A stretch of DNA of 38,209 bases, taken from positions 1 to 38,209 of the forward strand of contig JAGWBT010000007.1 in NCBI GenBank assembly GCA_021295755.1. Reading direction: 5' to 3'. Origin of the DNA: Candidatus Poribacteria bacterium. GTDB taxonomy: Bacteria; Poribacteria; WGA-4E; PCPOR2b. This document shows positions 1 to 8,859 of the stretch, one piece after another (the first letter of the stretch is position 1; every line of letters starts with the position of its first letter). A model generated the notes under the pieces. It was not told the DNA's origin and ran no database searches. It was given only the letters and a program-made list of their open reading frames with translations. The translations under genes and the position numbers were made by a program.

Positions 1-3000
1 GGATGACTGTCGGCGGATTGGTGTTTGCCATTACAGAGACGATAGTTGGGATAAACGTATCGTAGACAAATGTGTACTCGACATCTGCACTGTTGCCGAC
101 TTTATCGAAAAGTGACAACTGGATGGTGTATTCGCCATCCGCTGAACCGTCTCGTGATAGCGGCTGGTTCAGTTCCCAAGTGATTGATGATTGTGCTTCC
201 TCTACCGTTTGATGCCCGGGAATTAGTGATTGGTCTGGAGTTTTTAAGAAAATCGTCGTGCGATCAAAATCAATACCTTCACCGCTGTGGTCACCCAATA
301 TCGCACTGACCTCGGTGAGTTGGGTGACGGAGGCAAATTTAGCCGGTGTTGTGGAGATAACTTCCGGTTTGCGCGTACCGTAGAAAAATTGGAACTCAAC
401 TGGATTGGTGAGCGTGTTGCCTGCTAAATCTGTGGGAGTTACTTGAACCCGGTAGAACCCATCGTCGGATCCATCAGCACGTAACGGATTGAAGGAAAGA
501 AAAACTGTATCTACCCCATTATCAGTCTGGTTTGCGCCAACCGGCGTCCCTTCCGGTCCGATGAGGCTTACGGTCGTCCGCAAAACATCCATACCGCTGC
601 CCTCTCCATCAGAAAATCCTACGGTAATCTGATTGATTGGGGACGTAATCAATTGGGTCTCGACTCCGGATAGTTCTATAAGTGTCCCATCGTTCTGTGT
701 GACGAGAGCGGTATGAATAGTGGGCACCTGCGTGTCGTAGCGTAGCGCAAAGGTTTCTTCTTCCACGTACCCAGCTTTATCGACAGCACTGACACGGAGC
801 GAGTACAGACCATCAAAGTTACCTTCGCCGGTGAGAGGGGTTTCCAGCTCCCATCCGATTATCGCTTCATCATCATGATATGGCGAACCGGGGACAACCT
901 CCCCCAAAGCATTTAACAACTGAATGGTTGACCGATTGAAATCAATGCCGGTCCCAGCATCGCTAACAGTCGCTTCTACCCGCGTCAGAAATTCACTCAC
1001 GTTGGAGACAGAAAGCGTCCGTTCAATGTGACTGACCGCTTGGATGGTCGGCTCCTCGGCATCGTAAATAAATCGCTGCGGAATACTGTAGTTGCCCGCC
1101 TGATCCACCAACGTAACAATAAGGGTATATGTGCCATCCTCTGGAAGCACACTAGAGCGAAACGCAAATCTACTTGTACCATCGCTCGTTTGCGCACCGT
1201 TAACCATAGCACCGTTTACATCAAACAACTCAAAGGTTGATGCGGCAGCATCAAATCCACTTCCCTGCACACCTGCAAAATCGTCGGTCACTTCAAGTTG
1301 AACTTCAATTCGCTCTGTGGTAAGCGGATTTGCGATCTGAGGACGGGAGCCAACGGTGATTGTTGGAGGCTGACTGTCAAAAGTCAGCATGAAATCCTCT
1401 TTGAACGTTTTGCCGATGAGATCGGTATATTGAACGTTGACAGTGTATTCGCCATCCGCTGACCCATCCCGAGAAAGAGATCTGTCAATTGTCCAGACAA
1501 GACGAGCGCTCTGTTCATCAATTATCACGGGTTTTGCTTCTATCACTGTCCTATTCCTGCTGACTGTTACCGTCGATTTTGATTCAGCAAAGTCAAGCCC
1601 CGGCCCTATGTAGTTGAACAGTTGTGCATCAATTGTTGTCAGATTGCTGATTCGGGTATCAGTGGGGGTATTCAGACGAATTTCCGGCAGTCTTGATGCA
1701 ATGAAAAATTGGCGCCGAACGGTTGCTCCAGCATTGTTCGCGCCGTCTACAGGAGTGATTTCGATGGTGTATTCGCCATCCTCAGATCCGTCAATTGCCA
1801 GTGCTTGTGCCAATGTCAGAGAAACTATGTCCCTGCCGTTGTCGTGCCTCCCGGTACTCACTTCACTTCCGTCCGTACGGAGTAACCTCACGCCGGTGGC
1901 GGAAAAATTAACTCCACTGTTGGCATTTAGGACAACTGATACCTGTGAAAGGGAAGAAACGGTTTCATTTTCGGCCGGAGTCGTTGAGATAATAGCAGGA
2001 ACTTGTGTATCATAAGCGATTTCAAAGTTTTTTGTTTCAGTATTACCAGCTTTGTCTACCAATGCCACTCGAATGCGATAAGTGCCGTCCTGACTCCCGT
2101 TGCGACGTTCAAGCGGTTGGTTCAGTCGAAATTCCAGCGTGTCATCATCCTCATCAGGTGTTAGTGTTCCCTGAACTGGGACTGGCACTATCCCTGCTCG
2201 GGGAAGACGAACCATTCCAATGGCTGTTTTACTGAAATCAACGCCACCGCCACTTTCATCGTCAAAAGTTGCAGTCACCACGGATAGGGAACTGTTAAGG
2301 AACGCTTTCGTGCCCACTGAAGGGTTCAGGTGAACCCCACCCTCTGATGTCAGTGAAACTAGCTCAGGGGCTTGGGTATCGTAGCTGAAAGTGATTTGGG
2401 CTTCAGCCACATTTCCTGACCGGTCCTGAGATTGTACCGTTATGGTATAATCCCCGTCGTCAGAACCATCTGTTGCCAGAGAAAATCCCGGTGTCCAGCG
2501 GATGCCATGCTCTCCAAATTGACGTTGATTCCCAGCCACTGAGACTCCTTCAGGAGTATTCAAGCGAATCATCGAATTACTAAAGTTGACACTAGTGTCA
2601 ATGTTGTCCACCAAGGTTACATCTACGAAAGTGAATTTTGTGGTGGTACTTGCATTGGAAGTCAACTTACCAGCATCGGTCGCAATGCTTGTTATTGTCG
2701 GAGCAACGTTATCAAAGGTGAAATTGATACTATCCCGGACGATATTGCCGGCTTTATCTCCGCCAGAAACATCAATTGTGTAAACGCCGTTCTCCTCACT
2801 GGAATCAAGTGGCTGATCAAGCATCAGCGTGAGACGGCTTGCATTTTCATTATGACTGAGAACTCCATTAACTTGTGCGCCGTTTGCATTCTTTAGGATA
2901 ATCGTCGTCAAGTTTGAACGAAAATCGATTAGACTCCCATCACCAATGTCGAATATTGCCTCAATCTGTTCAACGGAGGTGTTCTGAAACAAATTCCGAC

Positions 3001-3949
3001 TCGGCGTTATCTCGGAAATGGTCGGAGGCTCTGTATCAATTTGGATAGAGCCAATTCCATAAGTCCCCACGTTACCACCCTTGTCACTGCCATACAGTTG
3101 GAGGGCGTAGGCGTTGTCCCTTAGCGGCGTACCCAAACCATCACTCCCCGCCCAAGTAAATGAGTGATTACCTTCCGTAAGGCGTGTCAGAACAAGTGCC
3201 GGTTGATCTGACGGATCGATAAATTTCAACTCAAGCTCCGTTAAATCCTCGGAAAGTCCGTAGCGGATCTGTGTTGCCTCCCTGATGGAGTCTCCATTCG
3301 GTGACAAATCCCGTTGGGAAACTGTGGCGGATAGTTGCGGCGGTGTATTGTCAATTACCGCTACAAATTCACGTGTAGCGTATCCTGTCTCCGCACTATT
3401 GACGCTATCATTGGGGATCCCATCAATTTCAATTTTAATCCGATATCTGCCATCGCCGAGCGGTACTGGAGTTTTCCCTTCTTGTTCTTGATCACTTGAA
3501 AAATCGTTTCCGTCCCATACCTTGCGGATGGCTCTTGGATCGTCCTCCGGATGAATGCCAGCACCGAGTTCCCCTTTTACGACCCAATCCTCTTCAGGAA
3601 AAAATCGACCATCAGGTGCACCAACCCCACTTGGGCCATGTGTATCAATGATAATCCGATAGTCACCGAGTCCACCATCGGTAACGAAACTAATAAGGAA
3701 TAGATCTTGTACATCATCTCCATTTGGACTAAAAACAGTATCCTCATTAATCTCATCAATCACCTGCGGTGGGGTTTGAAAGCGTATCGCCCAAACGAGC
3801 GATTCTCCACCCATAAAGAAAAGGGACGGGAAGAGTTGGAATACAAAAATAAGGATGAATAAACAGCACCCGTTTTTAGAAAACAGCGTAGAAAGCGCTT
3901 GTTTTTTCGGGCACGGATGGTGTTGTTTTGCAGTTTTGATAATTCGCAC
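1..3949 (-). CDS. Large secreted FlgD-like/Ig-like repeat protein, C-terminus beyond the window
   Basis: One open frame runs from a GTG at 3949 to the left edge (about 1316 codons) and is not closed here. The GTG is preceded by an AGGGGG Shine-Dalgarno, and the first 50 residues form a signal peptide (basic start, hydrophobic stretch CCLFILIFVFQLFPSLFF). Residues about 55-180 and 195-290 each resemble FlgD-type Ig domains, with FSPNGDDVQD and LSPNGDSIRE at their starts. From about residue 300 there are nine repeats of roughly 110 residues, each starting near D(T)xxPxI and ending in a DGSxDGxYT-type strand followed by DxxGN. Such proteins are usually exported adhesins, or carriers whose anchor or sorting signal is C-terminal; that part is missing here. 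I checked the frame at several points and found no break. Apparent smaller open frames in this region are shadows. Confidence 0.85.
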   Translation of the reverse strand, partial: MRIIKTAKQHHPCPKKQALSTLFSKNGCCLFILIFVFQLFPSLFFMGGESLVWAIRFQTPPQVIDEINEDTVFSPNGDDVQDLFLISFVTDGGLGDYRIIIDTHGPSGVGAPDGRFFPEEDWVVKGELGAGIHPEDDPRAIRKVWDGNDFSSDQEQEGKTPVPLGDGRYRIKIEIDGIPNDSVNSAETGYATREFVAVIDNTPPQLSATVSQRDLSPNGDSIREATQIRYGLSEDLTELELKFIDPSDQPALVLTRLTEGNHSFTWAGSDGLGTPLRDNAYALQLYGSDKGGNVGTYGIGSIQIDTEPPTISEITPSRNLFQNTSVEQIEAIFDIGDGSLIDFRSNLTTIILKNANGAQVNGVLSHNENASRLTLMLDQPLDSSEENGVYTIDVSGGDKAGNIVRDSINFTFDNVAPTITSIATDAGKLTSNASTTTKFTFVDVTLVDNIDTSVNFSNSMIRLNTPEGVSVAGNQRQFGEHGIRWTPGFSLATDGSDDGDYTITVQSQDRSGNVAEAQITFSYDTQAPELVSLTSEGGVHLNPSVGTKAFLNSSLSVVTATFDDESGGGVDFSKTAIGMVRLPRAGIVPVPVQGTLTPDEDDDTLEFRLNQPLERRNGSQDGTYRIRVALVDKAGNTETKNFEIAYDTQVPAIISTTPAENETVSSLSQVSVVLNANSGVNFSATGVRLLRTDGSEVSTGRHDNGRDIVSLTLAQALAIDGSEDGEYTIEITPVDGANNAGATVRRQFFIASRLPEIRLNTPTDTRISNLTTIDAQLFNYIGPGLDFAESKSTVTVSRNRTVIEAKPVIIDEQSARLVWTIDRSLSRDGSADGEYTVNVQYTDLIGKTFKEDFMLTFDSQPPTITVGSRPQIANPLTTERIEVQLEVTDDFAGVQGSGFDAAASTFELFDVNGAMVNGAQTSDGTSRFAFRSSVLPEDGTYTLIVTLVDQAGNYSIPQRFIYDAEEPTIQAVSHIERTLSVSNVSEFLTRVEATVSDAGTGIDFNRSTIQLLNALGEVVPGSPYHDDEAIIGWELETPLTGEGNFDGLYSLRVSAVDKAGYVEEETFALRYDTQVPTIHTALVTQNDGTLIELSGVETQLITSPINQITVGFSDGEGSGMDVLRTTVSLIGPEGTPVGANQTDNGVDTVFLSFNPLRADGSDDGFYRVQVTPTDLAGNTLTNPVEFQFFYGTRKPEVISTTPAKFASVTQLTEVSAILGDHSGEGIDFDRTTIFLKTPDQSLIPGHQTVEEAQSSITWELNQPLSRDGSADGEYTIQLSLFDKVGNSADVEYTFVYDTFIPTIVSVMANTNPPTVI

Positions 3950-4205
3950 GCATTTCCCCCTACGATTGCTTAAAAACTACTTTGGATTTCTTTACATTCT
4001 TAGATAAATGATGATTAACCGGTCAGGTTATTAACAACGGGACTCAAATTAATTCATTGGACTCGATTTGTGTTAGACGCAAAAATATCAGTTTGGTTGA
4101 GATGTGACTAGGCTGTGAAAAGGTGATTTTTTCAGGGTGGACAATTGGGTTGTATTTGATAACATTCAAGAATAGACAAGTTCGTTTTTGACGTCCTTGG
4201 TGGTG

Positions 4206-4457
4206 TTAATTTTCTTCTCGTGCTGTTTGATATTGCTTTTCAGTTAGCGATTTAAGACGCAGATTGCGCGTTTCCAGACACTGCGGACACCTCAATGCGA
4301 CATAATACTCTTCACTAAACATTTCATCGAGCCAATCGTCTCCGATTACCGGTTCATCCTTCTTCGCTAGAAATTCATCCATCACTTCATATTCTTGGTC
4401 GCAGTCGGGACACACTTTCAGATCGTGTCCAATTCGGATAACATCTAGCCAACTCAT
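4206..4457 (-). CDS. Small zinc-ribbon protein of unknown function
   Basis: An 83-residue protein with two CxxC knuckles, C16-P-D-C19 and C57-P-Q-C60, a typical spacing for one four-cysteine zinc ribbon. The region between them is acidic (DEFLAKKDEPVIGDDWLDEMFSEE). The ATG has AAAGGA about six bases upstream. It lacks a signal peptide and membrane segments, so it is probably cytoplasmic. The next gene on the same strand starts only 44 bp upstream, so the two could be co-transcribed. I do not recognise a named family; a small nucleic-acid-binding or protein-partner role is only a guess. Confidence 0.7.
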   Translation of the reverse strand: MSWLDVIRIGHDLKVCPDCDQEYEVMDEFLAKKDEPVIGDDWLDEMFSEEYYVALRCPQCLETRNLRLKSLTEKQYQTAREEN

Positions 4458-4501
4458 ACTTATCCTTTCAAAGAGGTGTCAGCACCATATCTATGAAACT
4501 T

Positions 4502-5423
4502 TCATTCAGCCTCCGCACAAAGTTGTGCAGCGTGTTGGATACGGCGCATCACCTCGACATTTGCACGGGGACCATCTCCTCCATAGATGGTATCAAAGAA
4601 CTCTTGTAGACTTTCGCGCATACCCACGAATCCGTAAGCGGGCGTCGAGGCGGGCGTGTGCTCAAGATGCCAATCGCCTGCTTGACCGCGCCATCGCCAC
4701 TGTCCCGTCTGTAAATCAGCGATAATCTCTCCGGTTCGACAGGCAACAGTCAACTCAATGGCGGTCTCCTGTGGTATCACCAAGTTGAATTCAAGCTGAC
4801 CGATATAAACCAGCGACGCCCAACCGGCATCCATCAGCGTCCCGTTACTGTGGCGACCTCCCACAACAGACGCTTGAGCCGCGGCTCGTCTGAAGATACA
4901 ATCCAGAGCATCGAGATACCAACAACCCAGCCACAGGAAGAAACTCTGCCCCTGAACTTCGTCATACCACGCGCCACCTTCATATCCCCAGTTACACCAC
5001 AGACGGATCTTCGCCATCAACGGTTCGCCCAGCCTACCGGACTGGATACACGCTAATACATTGTCCATAACCGGCAGGTATCGGAGTTCTAAATCGGCTT
5101 GCACGACGCATTCACTTGCTGCCAGCGCGTCCAGTACATGCGTGGCTATCCCCGAGTCCTCCGCAACAGGCGGTTCAAAAAACAGATGCTTCTTTGACTT
5201 CGCTGCTGATTGAAGGACCGGCGCGTGTAGAAAATTGGGGAGCGCAATTAGGACCGCCTCAACAGTTGAATCGTTCAACAGGTCGTGGTAGTTCTCAAAC
5301 GTCTTTGTCCCCGTGCCGAATGTTTGCTTTGCGAGTGTTCTTGACCTGAGGCATCTCGCCAAGCAAGGGTGCGTAGGCTTGGCGGGCCCATTGACCAAAA
5401 CCGATGAGTCCAACATTTGTCAT
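4502..5423 (-). pseudogene. Gfo/Idh/MocA-family oxidoreductase with frameshifted N-terminus
   Basis: The body (open frame from 5416, 304 codons) is a Gfo/Idh/MocA NAD(P)-dependent dehydrogenase: VEAVLIALPNFLHAP, then FFEPPVAED, then the alpha/beta C-terminal domain with GCWYLD. The proper N-terminus lies in another frame, starting at the ATG at 5423: MTNVGLIGFGQWARQAY has the Rossmann glycine motif and continues through GEMPQVK before ending at a TGA at 5297-5295. The two frames would join near SRTLAKQTFG, but the second Rossmann strand (normally about 6-8 residues after PQVK) is missing. This implies a small deletion whose length is not a multiple of three. The usual E-K-P triad is also E-P-P, so the family's conserved lysine is absent. 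A sequencing or assembly error could explain the frameshift but not the lost lysine. Confidence 0.7.
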
Positions 5424-5476
5424 GGTATCATTCTACTTTGCACTTTTCTGCAATTAATCGCTGATAGGTTTAACCC

Positions 5477-5794
5477 CTACTGCATCGGTGAGAAGGAGGT
5501 GGGAATGAGGGTGTCCGAGAGGACTTCTGCAACGATTGGCCCATTCGCTTCGGTTTCTTCTTTGGCTTTGAGCCATTCGGGATCTGCACGGAAAGCCTCC
5601 CATGCGGCTTCCATCGCCGCTTCACTTTCATATCTACAGATATACACCAATTCATTGGCATCTGATCGTGTCCAGAATCCGACGACCTCTATGCCATACT
5701 TTTTGAAGATACCAAAGGTGATATTTTCAAATCGGCTGAGGATGTTCGGCATTTTGCCTTCAGGAATTCTATAGGTGCGAAGTTCATAAACCAT
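5477..5794 (-). CDS. NIPSNAP-family protein
   Basis: A 105-residue protein starting MVYELRTYRIPEGKMPNIL, typical of NIPSNAP proteins, which adopt a small ferredoxin-like dimeric alpha/beta-barrel fold. The middle, GIEVVGFWTRSDANELVYI, and the AWEAFRADPEW segment also fit the family. I chose the ATG at 5794 rather than the one at 5848 because AAGGAG lies eight bases upstream and the family begins exactly here. It is soluble with no signal peptide. It sits between a broken Gfo/Idh/MocA gene and a lactonase-like gene on the same strand, so it may belong to that catabolic run. The biochemical role of bacterial NIPSNAP proteins is not settled. Confidence 0.85.
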   Translation of the reverse strand: MVYELRTYRIPEGKMPNILSRFENITFGIFKKYGIEVVGFWTRSDANELVYICRYESEAAMEAAWEAFRADPEWLKAKEETEANGPIVAEVLSDTLIPTSFSPMQ

Positions 5795-5908
5795 TGTTAT
5801 TCTCCTTGTATAATATGTTGGTTGTTTGGCGGTGTGAAAATTGAACACCGCTGATCAAAGAGTTTCTCGTGATGCAAAGAGTACATAGGGCAAAAAGCCC
5901 AATAAAAT

Positions 5909-6937
5909 CTAGCCTAGTGGCGTTACCATAACCCAGAACGGTTGGCTTCCAACGGCATAGTCTTGAAGCGGCTGCAATTCGCCGGTTGCTGCATCTACAC
6001 GATAGCAGGTCATCGTGTCTGCAGCCTCGCCTGCCCCGTACAGATAGGTGCCTGTCGGGTCAATATTGAATGACCGTGGACTTGACGAGATTGGAAAATG
6101 CCCGAACACACTGAGCGATCCGTCGGTGTCAACATTAAATCCAACGATGCTCTCGTGTCCCCGATTGGATGCATACGCCCACTTTCCATTCGGATGCACC
6201 TCCACATGAGCGGTCGCGCCACCTTCTGTGTAGCCTTCTGGTAAAGTCGAAATATTCTGGAAGATTTGGAGCGTCCCCTTTTCGGAATCGTAGTGGTGAG
6301 CGGTCACTGTGTTGCCCTGTTCGTTGACGATATAGGCAACATCTCCTTCGGGTCGAAAACAGATATGGCGGGGACCCGTTTCATCGTCAGGTGGTGTGAG
6401 CTCGGCGGGATCATTGGGTGTGAGTTGACCCGACTCGCTATCAAAACGAAATTGGTAGGTCCTGTTATTCGGACAGACGTGTGGCACAAAGACGAACTGA
6501 TCGTCGGTCACTGCGATGATTGCGTGAGCCTTCTCACCGGTATCTACATATTGCACCAGTTCTCCGATTGCACCATCGTCCCCTAGTCGGTGCACGGTAA
6601 CGCCACCGCCACCATAGTAGGCGGTGAGTAGGAAGCGACTATTTCTGTCTGTGGTGAGGTGGGCGGGAATATCAATGCCGGTGTCCACCTTGTTGATGAG
6701 GGTAAGTTCGCCTGAGTCGGTGTCAAGATGAAAACTTGCCAACGTGGTTGATCCCACATGACCATCGTACATTATCTCTCCAGACGGGTGCAGACAGAGG
6801 GCACCTGAAGGTCCGTGGGCGTTACTGGTCGACCGTAACTGTAATGCGCCTGAATCGGGATCCATATCGTAGCATTTTATCTGTTCATCCCCAGTGAGGG
6901 AAACAAATACGACACATCGGTTTTTATCGGTTTGCAT
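5909..6937 (-). CDS. Lactonase-family seven-bladed beta-propeller protein
   Basis: About 342 residues with the repeated pattern of the lactonase/6-phosphogluconolactonase propeller family: each blade has a D-x-x-S/T-G-x-L turn (DPDSGALQL, DTDSGELTL, DSESGQLTP, DSEKGTLQI, DAATGELQP). The motif GPRHICFRPEGDVAYIVNE and the HVEVHPNGKWAYASNRGHESI block are characteristic. Family members hydrolyse sugar lactones or cyclic muconates in the cytoplasm; the substrate here is unknown. The ATG at 6937 has AGGAG eleven bases upstream. An earlier ATG at 6970 would add eleven residues but lacks a ribosome-binding site. Its neighbours (dehydrogenase remnant, NIPSNAP, glycosidase-like protein) make a role in sugar-lactone turnover plausible. 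Confidence 0.85.
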   Translation of the reverse strand: MQTDKNRCVVFVSLTGDEQIKCYDMDPDSGALQLRSTSNAHGPSGALCLHPSGEIMYDGHVGSTTLASFHLDTDSGELTLINKVDTGIDIPAHLTTDRNSRFLLTAYYGGGGVTVHRLGDDGAIGELVQYVDTGEKAHAIIAVTDDQFVFVPHVCPNNRTYQFRFDSESGQLTPNDPAELTPPDDETGPRHICFRPEGDVAYIVNEQGNTVTAHHYDSEKGTLQIFQNISTLPEGYTEGGATAHVEVHPNGKWAYASNRGHESIVGFNVDTDGSLSVFGHFPISSSPRSFNIDPTGTYLYGAGEAADTMTCYRVDAATGELQPLQDYAVGSQPFWVMVTPLG

Positions 6938-7181
6938 TGTATAATAGGCTCCTATCTCGTAACAGTTCATTAAAATCTATAAAATCCATGCAGGCGAGGA
7001 AAATTCAGCGTAAAGATGACTGATACATCATTTTAGACACCGACCCTCCTTTCACACGACCCAATTTCGCACCCGAATGGCTCAAATTCTACCATTTTAG
7101 CCCCACTGATGCCAATCGAATTTTATGCGAACCTAGTGCGCCCGCAGCAGTGACTTGAGCCCCGCACAATCGCAGATAGGT

Positions 7182-8711
7182 CTATTCAGGAACTGATTGT
7201 GAACGAACCTGCCACATCGTAACCTCCGGCGGGTCTAGCGTCAAGGAGTAGAGTTTGGTCCCCGGAGAGATATAAAATCGCAACTTGATGTAGAATTCCC
7301 TTTCAGGAAGATTGGGGTAGCTCGATTGGCGTTCCTCACTAACGCCGGGCCATCTGGAAATACCATTCCATGATAACACGCTGTCAAGGGTATCACCACG
7401 GATAGGATTGCAATCGGCAACGGTGAAACCGGGGATAGGCGCGCCGGTGTCTTCTAACACTTCATATCGTAGTTCGCCTGCTGTGGCGTCCACGTTAACC
7501 GTCACCCTTCCCCCTGACTCCTGGCGGAAACGATGCGAGGTCAGGATCCCCGGCGCATACGAATCCGCTTCCACACTGACATAACCATCGGGCCGGAGTT
7601 GCGCAACCCCAATACCTGTCTGATGTTCTTTTGGGTTAAGCGCATGGTGCAATCGTGGGGTACGGTTGTTGTGGGTTACACCGACCCCGTTGTAGTAGAA
7701 CCAAAGCTTCTCATTGTGGTGAATAGGACCAGAGACGTACATAGATCCCCAATCCCATGCGCCGGGTTTGCCACGACGAATAAATGGCTCACGGTATCGC
7801 TTCCATGAGACCGTGTCACGGCTTACTGCCAATTGCGGTTCAACGACTCCATCCACCCGTGCTGGCAATGCTGGCGCCCCCACCTCGTTTCCCCAATAAA
7901 GATCCGGTTGTTCGATGGCGTATGGTTCGGTCAAATCAGTAAAAAAAACATTGAGCATGATGATATGTAATCCACCGTCTGTACGGTTTGCCATATCATG
8001 CCCTGCAGCGTAAAACTCCGTTCCCGGCGGATCATCAAGGTCTTGATCAATGACGGTGCGCAAGCCCGACCAATTGAGGCAGTCTTGACTGTCACGCCGT
8101 CCGAGAACACGGGTTCGACGGCTTGAGCCACGCTGGCTATAGAGTATATAAGGCGCGTCGGGGTCCATGGTCCCGCCGAAGGTTTCTGCGGGAGAGCCGA
8201 AGGCGAAAAACTGTTTCTGATGATTGTGGGGACCCGAGGGATAGTGGCACCAATTGTATCCATCCGCCGAATAGAGCGCCTGCCAGACATCGTTATGCGG
8301 CATAGTGGTTATCCGCTTCCACCGATAGGTTTCATCCGTTTCGTAAGGGTCGTAGAGGATATTCCCAAGCGATGGGCATTCACTGGGCCAACTGATGATG
8401 TTGTTGGCTTTGGAACCTTCAAACGCGACGATGCCCAAATTAGGACGTTCCCAATGAACCCCATCGATGGACTCAAGGACACACATCAAAGAGTTTACAC
8501 CTGTATAGTACATCCGAAAGGTGTGATTTTTCTCATCGTAGATGATCGGTCCGTGGGCGACTACACTTTCCCACGACCGATCTGGGTTGACCGTGTGAAG
8601 CGGTTCGTCAACAGTAATCTTCTTTGGACAATTGAGTACGCGATGCGCTCCAACCATCGATTCGATGAAGAAATCGTCTATAAATAAATGCTTTCCTGGA
8701 TACAGTTCCAT
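7182..8711 (-). CDS. Five-bladed-propeller glycoside-hydrolase-like protein
   Basis: A 509-residue protein beginning MELYPGKHLFIDDFFIES, an opening I associate with large families of uncharacterised GH32/GH43-like proteins in planctomycete- and poribacteria-type genomes. Residues about 40-380 show propeller-like strands with acidic residues (NHTFRMYYTG, DPDAPYILYSQRG, HHNEKLWFYYNGVG). The last 120 residues (GGRVTVNVDATAGELRYEVLEDTGAPIPGF onward, interrupted here for length: about residues 390-505) look like a beta-sandwich, as in GH32/GH43 proteins. GAGGGG lies about ten bases before the ATG. I see no signal peptide, so it may act on imported oligosaccharides. The catalytic acids cannot be assigned by eye. 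It heads the minus-strand run and diverges from the PhyH gene at 8860. Confidence 0.7.
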   Translation of the reverse strand: MELYPGKHLFIDDFFIESMVGAHRVLNCPKKITVDEPLHTVNPDRSWESVVAHGPIIYDEKNHTFRMYYTGVNSLMCVLESIDGVHWERPNLGIVAFEGSKANNIISWPSECPSLGNILYDPYETDETYRWKRITTMPHNDVWQALYSADGYNWCHYPSGPHNHQKQFFAFGSPAETFGGTMDPDAPYILYSQRGSSRRTRVLGRRDSQDCLNWSGLRTVIDQDLDDPPGTEFYAAGHDMANRTDGGLHIIMLNVFFTDLTEPYAIEQPDLYWGNEVGAPALPARVDGVVEPQLAVSRDTVSWKRYREPFIRRGKPGAWDWGSMYVSGPIHHNEKLWFYYNGVGVTHNNRTPRLHHALNPKEHQTGIGVAQLRPDGYVSVEADSYAPGILTSHRFRQESGGRVTVNVDATAGELRYEVLEDTGAPIPGFTVADCNPIRGDTLDSVLSWNGISRWPGVSEERQSSYPNLPEREFYIKLRFYISPGTKLYSLTLDPPEVTMWQVRSQSVPE

Positions 8712-8761
8712 GCGGTTTTCCCCTCGGTCAATTGTATATACCGGCTGTCGTGTTAAATCCG

Positions 8762-8791
8762 TTGACAGGTTGTCAATTGCTGTGCTATGAT
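8762..8791 (+). promoter_or_regulatory. Sigma70-type promoter with an inverted repeat over the -35 box
   Basis: TTGACA at 8762-8767, an 18-base spacer and TATGAT at 8786-8791 make a good promoter reading towards the PhyH gene at 8860. TTGACA is also the left arm of a perfect inverted repeat, TTGACA-GGT-TGTCAA (8762-8776). That could be an operator, or could supply a -35 box for the divergent gene too. No transcription data can be inferred. Confidence 0.5.
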
Positions 8792-8859
8792 GATGACGTT
8801 TTTTGAGAAACTGTCCATTTTCCGTTTGTTAAGTATACAAAATTGAGGGACCAGAGACA

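Noticed and set aside
997-3759. Many short open frames on both strands in the first 3.9 kb
   Set aside because: They lie in other frames over one long minus-strand reading frame that translates into regular Ig-like repeats; none resembles a protein family.
5313-5774. A 153-codon plus-strand frame opposite the NIPSNAP gene and the broken oxidoreductase
   Set aside because: It is antisense to recognisable coding sequence and has no family features.
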